NCBI RefSeq assembly: GCF_029011175.1 | Contig: NZ_CP118946.1 | Location: 1,488,001 to 1,552,000 of the forward strand | Direction of reading: 5' to 3' | Origin: Winkia neuii | GTDB taxonomy: Bacteria > Actinomycetota > Actinomycetes > Actinomycetales > Actinomycetaceae | DNA: 64,000 bases | In this document: piece by piece, positions 58,301 through 64,000 of the stretch | Layout: each line of letters begins with the position of its first letter | Numbering within the stretch: position 1 is the first letter of the stretch | Made by a program: the position numbers and the translations under genes | Notes under the pieces: generated by a model | Database searches by the model: none | What the model was told of the DNA's origin: nothing | The model's input: the letters and a program-made list of their open reading frames with translations, nothing else

Positions 58301-59282
58301 AGGGAGCCAGCTCGCCCTCAAGCGCAGCACCGGTAACCGCACTATGGGCAGCGCCCAGGTTCTGGCCAAGCAGGAATTCATCGCGTACTTCGCCAAAGCC
58401 CGCTCCAGCAACGATCTGCGGCATCTGCTCAATTGCTTCGCCGGAGGTAGCGATGGAACCAACGCCCGCAGCACCAGCCAGCAGCTTGAAGGCGGTGGTC
58501 GACATGCGTTCCATGTCCACGACCGGGTAACCGCCACGGGCGCAGCTTTCCGGCAGCGACAGGGGCAGTTCGAGGGCGGGCACCGCGTAAGGCGGATTGT
58601 CCATGCCGTCCCAGATGCTATCGCAGGCAATAACCAGGGTCAGGCCGTCCTCGTCTTCCCGCAGGGAACACTGGGAGGGAGAGTGCCGGAACGGGTTTTC
58701 TACCAAGTTGCCGTTCCATTCGAGCAGCGGAGTTGCGGCCAGGAACGCGCGCACGTCAGCTGCTTCAGCCAGACGGGCGTAGACGGGGCGGGCTTCGCCC
58801 TCAATCTGTGAAAGCACGCCCTGTTCGTAGCGGGCAAACATGTCTGCGATCGGTTCGTCGATGCGATCGATAGCGCCCACAGACAGCGGGCCGGGGATGA
58901 TGCGGACGGCGTCGGCAGAGAAGCGCTCGTCGTGGGACTGCCAAAGAGTGTCCCTCCCCCACCAGCGGGCGATCTGGGTGTCGATCACCGGCACGAAAGG
59001 CATCGGCTTGACGTACTTGCGGCACAGGTCAATAAACCATGCCGCATCTGCAGAGATGACCCGGTCATTCCAGGTGGGGTCTGCCCAGGGGTAGCACAGT
59101 TCGATGGTGCGGCTTGCCCACTGCGCGTAGGTCATCTTTTCCAAATCCCCGAAGTAGGGCTTGGCGGTCTTGTTGATCGCTTCGATTACCTCGTCGCGCC
59201 GCTTTTCGAGTTCGACGGCGTCGGTGCCAATCTGGTGGATTAGACGCGATGCCTTAGCAGAGGAGTTTTCAATCTCGTACAT
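52386..59282 (-). CDS. Fas I C-terminal open frame: DH-MPT-ACP-KR-KS
   Basis: A 2298-residue open frame. The dehydratase hot-dog motif (DFNPIHTSYSAARMAG) is near 470, the MPT serine in AGHSLGEYNA at 679, the ACP phosphopantetheine serine in GISSKRNQ at about 1053-1054, the ketoreductase cofactor motif ALVTGAAPKAIA near 1356, and the ketosynthase cysteine in VGACATAAVS at 1947, followed by SKHDTSTNANDP and SLTGHAKGGA histidine motifs. All catalytic centres look intact. No good ribosome site precedes the ATG at 59282. Confidence 0.85.
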   Translation of the reverse strand: MYEIENSSAKASRLIHQIGTDAVELEKRRDEVIEAINKTAKPYFGDLEKMTYAQWASRTIELCYPWADPTWNDRVISADAAWFIDLCRKYVKPMPFVPVIDTQIARWWGRDTLWQSHDERFSADAVRIIPGPLSVGAIDRIDEPIADMFARYEQGVLSQIEGEARPVYARLAEAADVRAFLAATPLLEWNGNLVENPFRHSPSQCSLREDEDGLTLVIACDSIWDGMDNPPYAVPALELPLSLPESCARGGYPVVDMERMSTTAFKLLAGAAGVGSIATSGEAIEQMPQIVAGAGFGEVRDEFLLGQNLGAAHSAVTGAALEGELAPWVPDALVGPCWPTIYGALGTATYGDYPVIEGLINAVHLDHTVRLKADVPFGKRIHTVGLCAAVEESSSGRLVRVEVSLFDGEKEFAQLVERFAIRGRVSTSDPASPAPLPYDTEVDDTPRLLLRRVQVQAPAEMTPFANVSGDFNPIHTSYSAARMAGLKAPLVHGMWLSATSQHVIEAELDKQAGHTITSWTYEMFGMVNLNDQISISVERVGRVRSGGLILEATCKIGDELVSRGTAVTKAPVTAYVYPGQGNQKQGMGQDDRLQSKSARQVWQRADRFTRTKLGFSILTIAQENPTELKVAGETYRHPRGVMNLTQFTQVALATLAYAQTERLKEEGVFLEGAKYAGHSLGEYNALAACADIFPLEKVIEIVYQRGSAMHHLVERDSQGRSNYAMGALRPNQFGVTDEGIRDYVASVAKKSGQFLEIVNYNLAGAQYAVAGTLAGLAALEEDSTARAKVWGGKPPFMLIPGIDVPFHSSVLRPGVNEFRQKLDDAIPQVIDVEKLVGRYIPNLVARPFEVTEDFAKEILEVVPSEAVAQLLSDGFTDYNAAARTLLIELLAWQFASPVRWIETQQLLLSAPEDGGLGVQQYVEVGLSSSPTLANLAAKTLKLPALSDRHVDVLNVERDAQRVYQKDTMSSVAPAVPAAPAKAPVETKSPEAAPVAEPAAPSSPAPAPAGAAAAPALSFDAGDGITFLLAYSNKLNLDQVEDADTVETLTNGISSKRNQLLMDIDAELSLPGVDGAEEADVKTLRQKVRTLASSYAPFGPVLSDIVAAKLRALLGGAGLDVDYVGTRLSSYWALPAGWEPKVIEALVLGTREGDSVRGGSLSTLAATVSSKAQADEVIDAAVQLVAAAEGVTVAPATAGGAGGGGVVDSAELNALREDVLGADGILASLAKSVLDQLGTTAATASAATSDTELLDAVEAELGTDWQKFVRPAFDANKAVLLDDRWALYREDLARAAAAIERGEQRDADDRWDGAGATIAAQARWYARHSKAPEFFEAVAERAERTANFEFAQDVALVTGAAPKAIAAQVVARLLHGGATVVMTASRVSDARLKWAKELYREHARGEAALWLVPANMACLRDVTALVQWVGSERRESVGGKTTVTKPALLPTLAFPFAAPSVLGRLGEDPRKGLNEFRLLVTSVEATIFELAQLGADTAIGHKVHVVLPGSPNRGTFGGDGMYGEAKAALDAICNKWKVETGWPDRITLAHPRIGWVKGTNLMGGNDAIVPAAEKAGIHVYDTAEIADELVRLAGAQVRAQAEQAPVDADLTGGLADAKVSLPELAAQVERVSSTPEPEAAAVTIPALPSPRLPRQAVTEWEKVETSLDDMLVIVGAGEVGAWGSARTRLEAERGIEPANLSTNAVIELAWMMGLLTWKDAPAYGWYDQDDELVPEEQIHERFAAEVVARCGIRSFANDSILREGGSNDVTTMFLPNPVTFAVDSRQVADAYKQADPSHTEVFFDGKWQVRKSAGSKVLVPTFVPLTRTVGGQLPEGFDPSRWGIPAGMVEALDRIAVWNLVTAIDAFTSAGFTPEELLNVVHPADVASTQGTGIGGMESLREVFLSRYLGAERPQDILQEALPNVVAAHTIQSYVGGYGSMIHPVGACATAAVSVEEAVDKIALGKADFVIAGGIDDISVESLTGFGDMNATANSQEMADKGIDPRFFSRAGDRRRGGFVEAAGGGTLLLARGSVAAKMGLPVLGVLAYARSFADGAHTSIPAPGLGALAAGRGGTEGHLGNVLSKLGLSEDDIAIVSKHDTSTNANDPNEAELHSRLAKALGRSAGNPLYVVSQKSLTGHAKGGAALFQTVGLTQIMASGIIPANQSLDCIDPVMRQWEELVWLREPLALGRPIKAGVLTSLGFGHVSALVVIAHPGAFYERLTSEQGAQAAAAWLERANERLAAGESALQRNMRGQASLFAAPVARRFSGDDQVDHEAEAALLHDPTARLKPNGKYL

Positions 59283-59342
59283 GTCCGCGTCCAGGTGGGA
59301 CAGCCCGGAGGTGATGCCGCCGCGTTCCTCGCCGCGACCAAT

Positions 59343-61248
59343 CTATCCTTCAGAAATACCGGGGGTGTATTTCAGCAACTGCTTCACAGCGGCCGAGGTC
59401 GTAGCTTCCTTCACGGTCATGGCTGCGGTACCAACCATCACGGCATCCACTGGCATCGGCGGACGGCCGTAGGCCAGAGACCACTTGCCGCAAATGTATT
59501 CAGCGGCCTTCTCCGGGGTGCCGATGCCTCCGCCTACGGCTAGCACGACGCGTCCTGCCTTGCGGATGTCATGGTAGGTAGCGAGCAGCAGTTCGTCTAG
59601 GGACTGCCAGGAATGGTGCCCGCCGGCAGCTCCGTCCTCGACCTGCATGATGATGTCGCGCTCCGGCGCGGCCTTCGCAATGGCAAGCACCTGGCGGATT
59701 TGTTCCACGGTACCGGGCTTGAAGCAGACGTAAGAGAAGCCTTCTGCGCCTAGAGTTTCGAGTAGCTTGGTTGCTTCTTCGACCTCTGGTATACCCGCCG
59801 AGATAGTTACGCCGTTGACTGCGGCTCCGTTCGCGCGGGCTTTCGGAACAATTCGCTGAACCCCAAATTGGAGGTTCCACATGTAGCGGTCGAAGAACAT
59901 GGAGTTGAACTGTGCGGCGCGGCCGGGCTGAAGCAGGCTAGAGAGCTTGTTCAAGTTGCTTTCTAGCACTTCTGGCGAATACTGGCCGCCACCAGCAAGT
60001 TCCGCCCAGTAACCGCCGTTCGCGGCTGCGGCAACAATTCCGGCATCGACCGTGGTGGGGGTCATTGCCGGCAGCATGATGGGGCTGTAGCCAGTCAGGC
60101 GAGTGAACTTAGTCGAAACGCTCACTTTGCCGTCCGGAAGCTGGTTCAGCCGCGGGGCGAAATCGGTGTAATCGAGCGGGGCGGGCACGACAAAACCAGG
60201 CGTGTCTAGATCCTGGCGGGCGCTCTCCTCGCAGGCGTCTACTACCCCACTGCCGGAACCGGCCAGAAGAGAGGCGGTAATTTGCGCGAGGACGGGGCCG
60301 GGGCCAATGTTGATGAACCACTTTGCGCCCTGGTTGTGGGCCTCTTCAAGGCCTTGCGGCCACTTGGTGGGCGCGACCAGAATGGCATGTGCCAGGCGAC
60401 GGGCGAAATCGGTGTCAATGCCGCATTTGCCTGCCCATTCGCTTACTTCTTCGACCGCCTCTGCAAGGAGTTCGTTGTGGAAGGGGACGGCCACTTCGAG
60501 CTGATCCACCTGTAGGTTGATCAGGTTTCCGCCGCTGCGGTGCTGGGTAATGGAGGCGTTGAATTCCTCTACCTTGTCTTCTAGCCGGGCCAGGGCTACT
60601 TCCAGGTCACGAGGACGCCCCGAAAGAACGCATGCCTTGTCACCGTTGTAGACGGCAAGCGAGACCGAGTCGGTGCATACTTCCTCGACAAAACGCAGGT
60701 CTACCCCTCGCAGGGACATCATGGGGGTGGTATCGGCTGTCCCAAGAGCCCCCTTCAGAGCAGTGGCTCGGGCAGTAGCGGTGCCAACGAGCAGGGACAG
60801 TGCCAACACGTCGACTACTTCTTCCTGCTTGCCTGCGGCGTATGCGCGTGCCAGCTCGGCACCCAACACGCCCTGAGAGTGACCGAGGAACGCAAGCGGT
60901 GCCTTCTCGCGCAGTGCCAGCGAAGATTGCGCCAGCGCGACTACCGCAGCGTACTGGGTCAGGGTGATGCCGGGTACCGAAGGGGGGGGCGTCAATGTAC
61001 TTCTTGTCCGCGCTAACGCCCTCGCCCTCAAAGAGTGCTTCCAGACGGTCTAGCGCACTCGGAGCAGCCGTTGCAATCTGCAATGCAAGAGGCGAGACCT
61101 TTTCCTTCGCCTTCTGCCAGGAAGCGCCCACTTCCTTCGCAATGGAAGAGCTGTGCAACAGGGCAGATAGCTGAGGTGCCCACGCACTTCCCTGACCGCC
61201 GAAAATGAGGGCGTAGGGTGCGTTCAAATCTTCAAAAAACGATTTCAT
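59343..61248 (-). CDS. Fas I N-terminal part: acyl transferase and enoyl reductase, frameshifted
   Basis: The ATG at 61248 begins MKSFFEDLNAPYALIFGGQGSAW. The frame breaks at the C8 tract near 60985 and continues as PSVPGITLTQYAAV in the next frame. The acyl-transferase serine is in FLGHSQGVLG. The enoyl reductase has the flavin barrel motifs MLPAMTPTTVDAGIV, QVEDGAAGGHHSW and AVGGGIGTPEKAAEYI. The open frame ends at TAG (59343), just before the dehydratase. Confidence 0.8.
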
Positions 61249-61268
61249 TTACAATCCATTCCTATGCC

Positions 61269-62828
61269 CTACAGGGGCGCGTTGTCGTGATACTTAGAGG
61301 TCTGATACGACCGGGCTTTCCGCTCTAGTACGGACAGCGAGCGGATAATTGTCGATCTTGTGTTCTTGGGATTGATCAGGGAATCCAACTCTCCCTTTTC
61401 CAGCGAGAGGTTCGGTCCGATTGCCTCGCGCTGATACTGCTCCTGGTAGAGGCGACGCTGCTCGGCAACGTCTATTCCCTCTTGTCCGGCAGCGCGCAAC
61501 TGCTTGCGGAAGATGATGTCTACCGCGCCCTCGGACCCCATTACCGCGATCTCGGTTTGCGGCCAAGAGAAATTGAAGTCAGCGCCTAACGACTTGGAAC
61601 CCATGACGATGTAGGCTCCCCCGTAGGCCTTCCGCAAAATGACCGTTACCAGTGGGACAGTTGCCGTGGCGTAGGCGGTGATTAGCTTTGCGCCACGCCT
61701 AATGATGCCGGCCCGTTCCTGCTCGGTACCGGGACGGTACCCCGGAACATCAACCAACGTAACTACCGGCAGGCCGAAGGCATCACAAAAACGCACAAAT
61801 CGAGCGGCTTTCTCTGACGCATTCACGTCCAATGTGCCCGCGTCAAAGGCGGGCTGATTTGCCACTATGCCAACCGAACGGCCATCAAAGCAGGCGAATC
61901 CGACCACTATGGAACGGCCAAATAGTTCCTGTATTTCCACAAATTCGCCGTAGTAAGCCAACGCCTCGATGACTTCGATTATGTCGTAAGGCTGCTTCGC
62001 CGAGGACGGCACCAAGTCTCCGACGCGGGCTGCTAGTGCCTCGCCCTCCGGATCAGGCTCATAGTCATACCTGGGGGCCTCTTCTTCACAGTGCAACGGC
62101 AAATAGGTGAAGACCGAACGAGCGAATTGCAACGCATCTTCTTCGTCCTCGGCAAGGTAGTGGGCCACCCCGGAAATGGTGTTATGCAAGTCGCCCCCAC
62201 CCAAATCCTCTGAAGAGACATCCTCGCCAGTGACCGCTCGCACAACCTTCGGACCAGTAACAAACATGTAAGAAGACCGCTTCGTCATAATGATGAAGTC
62301 GGTAAGAGCAGGACCATACACAGCGCCGCCAGCGCACGGCCCCAAGATCACCGAAATCTGGGGCACAATCCCAGAGGCTTCAGAAATCTTCTTGAAAATG
62401 TTGCCGTACTGCGCCAGAGCCGCAACGCCCTCCTGAATGCGCGCACCACCAGAATCCAGCAGCGCAAACACGGGAATGCGAAGCCGCAACGCCTCATCAA
62501 TAAGATGGCAAATCTTGCGCCCTTCAACCTCGCCCAGCGTGCCACCCTTTACGGAAAAGTCCTGCGAATACACCGCTACGGGACGCCCGCTGATCTGACC
62601 AAAGCCAGTGATCACGGCACACCCCAGGTAGGAGGCATCAATATTGCCGCCCGCAAAGGTGTGAATCTCTTGGAAACTCCCCTCGTCTACCAGCTGGTTT
62701 ATGCGTTCGCGAGCAGTTCCCCGCCCCTTCGCATGCTGGCGCTCGCGGGCACGCTCCTCAGCCTTATCCGTCAGCTGTTCGACGCGCTTGGCAAACGTGT
62801 TGCGATCGATATCCACGGTGGGATTCAT
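61269..62828 (-). CDS. acyl-CoA carboxylase beta (carboxyltransferase) subunit
   Basis: About 519 residues from the ATG at 62828, which overlaps the upstream gene's stop (ATGA); a longer frame to 62894 is not needed. Two crotonase-fold halves are visible, with LLDSGGARIQEGVAAL and GPCAGGAVYGPALTDFI in the first and the GYRPGTEQERAGIIRRGAKL and KAYGGAYIVMGSK motifs in the second. It transfers the carboxyl group from biotin to acetyl-CoA (and often propionyl-CoA), giving malonyl-CoA for the adjacent Fas. Confidence 0.93.
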   Translation of the reverse strand: MNPTVDIDRNTFAKRVEQLTDKAEERARERQHAKGRGTARERINQLVDEGSFQEIHTFAGGNIDASYLGCAVITGFGQISGRPVAVYSQDFSVKGGTLGEVEGRKICHLIDEALRLRIPVFALLDSGGARIQEGVAALAQYGNIFKKISEASGIVPQISVILGPCAGGAVYGPALTDFIIMTKRSSYMFVTGPKVVRAVTGEDVSSEDLGGGDLHNTISGVAHYLAEDEEDALQFARSVFTYLPLHCEEEAPRYDYEPDPEGEALAARVGDLVPSSAKQPYDIIEVIEALAYYGEFVEIQELFGRSIVVGFACFDGRSVGIVANQPAFDAGTLDVNASEKAARFVRFCDAFGLPVVTLVDVPGYRPGTEQERAGIIRRGAKLITAYATATVPLVTVILRKAYGGAYIVMGSKSLGADFNFSWPQTEIAVMGSEGAVDIIFRKQLRAAGQEGIDVAEQRRLYQEQYQREAIGPNLSLEKGELDSLINPKNTRSTIIRSLSVLERKARSYQTSKYHDNAPL

Positions 62829-64000
62829 TCTTCCTCTCCCACTCTTACGATGACCTGTCCGGAAGCCACGGTGTCCCCCTGGCTGACCAAGCACCGCGCG
62901 ATCCCAGCCGCCGGCGCGTACAGGTATTTCTCCATCTTCATTGCTTCAATGACTGCTACCAGGTCGCCCTCTTCGACCTTCTGGCCGTCCTCTACCGCCA
63001 ACCTGACAACGGTGGCCTGCATTGGTGAAACGACCGCACCCGGGTCATCGCTGGCAGTTGCCACCGCGGTGGTCTTGCGTGCTCCACGCAGCGGCTGGCG
63101 AGGGCGCACTGGCCCTGCCGGGGCGGCGGATCCAAAGACCGCGAGCGCTTTTTCGTCGAGGACGATGCTGTGGCGCCGCCCGTCAATTTCGATAGCCATC
63201 TTTACCGGCGCCACTGTCTTTGCATCGGTTGCTTTGAAGGGCTCCAGCCCCAAGGAATCGACTACATGGTTCTCGTCGAACCACGAGGTGTAGTGGTGTA
63301 CGTTCGCGAATATCTCGGAGCTGAGTACCTTTTCGAATACCGGTTTAGAGGTGGGTACCCCTTCAACGCGGGTCTCGGCGAGGGCTCGGAGCAGACGCGC
63401 GATCGCCTGGTCGCGGGTGGGCGCATGGACGGTAATTTTGCCGATGAGCGAATCGAAGTTTTGGCCAATTACCGAACCTGGCTCTAGGAATGAGTCGATA
63501 CGAACACCTGCGCCTCCTGGCCAGGACAGCGACTGCACTCGCCCAGTTGCGGGGGCAAGGTCTGCACCCGGATCTTCCGCGGTAATGCGAATTTCGATTG
63601 CGTGACCGCGCACGGGGGGAACTTCGCTTAGGGTTTCGTGGCGGGCAATCCGAATCTGCTCGGCCACTAGATCGAGCCCGGTGACTTCTTCGGATACCGT
63701 GTGCTCTACCTGCAACCTGGGGTTGACTTCCAGGAAGTAGGCCTGTCCGTCGCTAACTAGGAATTCGCACGTCCCCACCCCGACATAGCCGGCCTGTTCG
63801 AACAGGCGTTTCGACCAGTCGGTGAGGTTCTGCTCAATTCCTGCTGGTAGCAAGGGCGCGGGGGCTTCTTCAACCAGCTTTTGGTTTCGACGCTGTACCG
63901 AGCAGTCGCGGGTGGAAACTACCGCAAAGTTTCCTTCTACGTCCCGCATGCACTGTGTCTCGACGTGGCGGGCGTGCTCGCAAATCTTTTCTAAGAAAGT
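62825..64000 (-). CDS. acyl-CoA carboxylase alpha subunit (biotin carboxylase-BCCP), 5' end outside window
   Basis: The frame is open to the right edge; the ATG at 63949 is internal. The visible part has the end of the ATP-grasp biotin carboxylase domain (EVNPRLQVEHTVSEEVTGLDLV), the biotin carboxylase C-terminal domain (HAIEIRITAEDPG), a linker and the biotinyl domain with the modified lysine in EAMKME near the C-terminus. It forms malonyl-CoA with the beta subunit next to it. The gene is translationally coupled to it by ATGA. Confidence 0.93.
   Translation of the reverse strand, partial: TFLEKICEHARHVETQCMRDVEGNFAVVSTRDCSVQRRNQKLVEEAPAPLLPAGIEQNLTDWSKRLFEQAGYVGVGTCEFLVSDGQAYFLEVNPRLQVEHTVSEEVTGLDLVAEQIRIARHETLSEVPPVRGHAIEIRITAEDPGADLAPATGRVQSLSWPGGAGVRIDSFLEPGSVIGQNFDSLIGKITVHAPTRDQAIARLLRALAETRVEGVPTSKPVFEKVLSSEIFANVHHYTSWFDENHVVDSLGLEPFKATDAKTVAPVKMAIEIDGRRHSIVLDEKALAVFGSAAPAGPVRPRQPLRGARKTTAVATASDDPGAVVSPMQATVVRLAVEDGQKVEEGDLVAVIEAMKMEKYLYAPAAGIARCLVSQGDTVASGQVIVRVGEEE

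Larger units (their letters stand above)
52386..61248 (-). pseudogene. fas: type I fatty acid synthase, broken by a frameshift and an amber codon
   Basis: Taken as one gene this region would encode about 2950 residues, the usual size for actinobacterial Fas I, with the order acyl transferase, enoyl reductase, dehydratase, malonyl/palmitoyl transferase, ACP, ketoreductase, ketosynthase. Two lesions interrupt it. A run of eight C (coding strand, bases 60982-60989) shifts the frame; seven C would restore it. A TAG at 59343-59345 lies in the same frame as the downstream open frame, only 20 codons before its first ATG, at a place where mycobacterial Fas has a tryptophan (TPGTTEWVG against TPGISEG*IG). 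The 20 codons after the stop (GGITSGLSHLDADM) also match the family, so the original gene was continuous. Confidence 0.85.

Noticed and set aside
59343-59345. TAG in fas as a sense codon (recoded amber, for example pyrrolysine)
   Set aside because: No sign of recoding elements, and fas relatives have an ordinary Trp here. A TGG-to-TAG change or an error is simpler.

Overview
The window is a chromosomal segment of an actinobacterium. Supporting features are an F-type (type I) fatty acid synthase next to acyl-CoA carboxylase genes, WhiB1 beside a PdtaS-type kinase, a GatCAB operon, a rrn promoter of the form TTGACA-N18-TAGAGT, and a long-insert LigA. Base composition looks mid-range (roughly 55% G+C by eye). 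The gene set (ThrE exporter, DUF2505, LAxTG sorting signal, LigA insert) fits the Actinomycetaceae best, but the genus cannot be fixed from the window alone. No phage, insertion sequence, CRISPR array or defence island is visible.

Layout. 1-4.9 kb: branched-chain amino acid genes (cimA running in from the left edge; leuB, ilvE and a MetE-like gene on the other strand). 5-8.2 kb: an AspT/YidE-type transporter and ThrE. 8.4-13.9 kb: one rRNA operon on the minus strand with promoter and boxA-like sites and no spacer tRNA. 14-18.7 kb: gatC-gatA-gatB-malic enzyme. 18.8-22.4 kb: a PLD-type cardiolipin synthase overlapping ligA tail to tail. 22.4-27.3 kb: a ligA/FtsK-like divergent region carrying two consensus DnaA boxes, an FHA-FtsK/EccC-like ATPase with no type VII partners, then WhiB1 and the PdtaS kinase. 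27.3-31 kb: DUF2505, DUF218, OsmC, a hypothetical gene, thyA-folA and initiator tRNA. 31.5-36.7 kb: a PRC-barrel/DUF2382 stress protein, an MFS exporter, an aldehyde dehydrogenase and an S41 protease. 36.7-47.7 kb: a sugar ABC importer with GH20, GH5 (subfamily 18-like) and GH38 glycosidases, a LacI regulator, and a cell-wall-anchored GH18 endoglycosidase. 47.8-51.3 kb: aldo-keto reductase, a small membrane protein, DUF1846 and a glutathione-transferase-like protein. 51.3-64 kb: bioY-acpS-fas-accD-acc alpha, read on the minus strand in the reverse of that order and running off the right edge.

The most coherent system is the 36.7-47.7 kb locus. It reads as an N-glycan foraging pathway: a surface GH18 enzyme would cut the chitobiose core of host glycoproteins, the ABC system would import the glycan, and cytoplasmic GH38, GH20 and GH5 enzymes would strip alpha-mannose, GlcNAc and the core beta-mannose. 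Two matching LacI-type operators, each in the same register over a predicted -10 box, tie the endoglycosidase to the main operon.

The second notable theme is reading-frame damage. fas carries a one-base frameshift in a C8 tract and an in-frame amber codon where relatives have Trp. leuB has a one-base insertion in a G run. The lacI gene lacks one base. Either the assembly contains errors or this strain really carries these lesions; raw reads are needed to decide.
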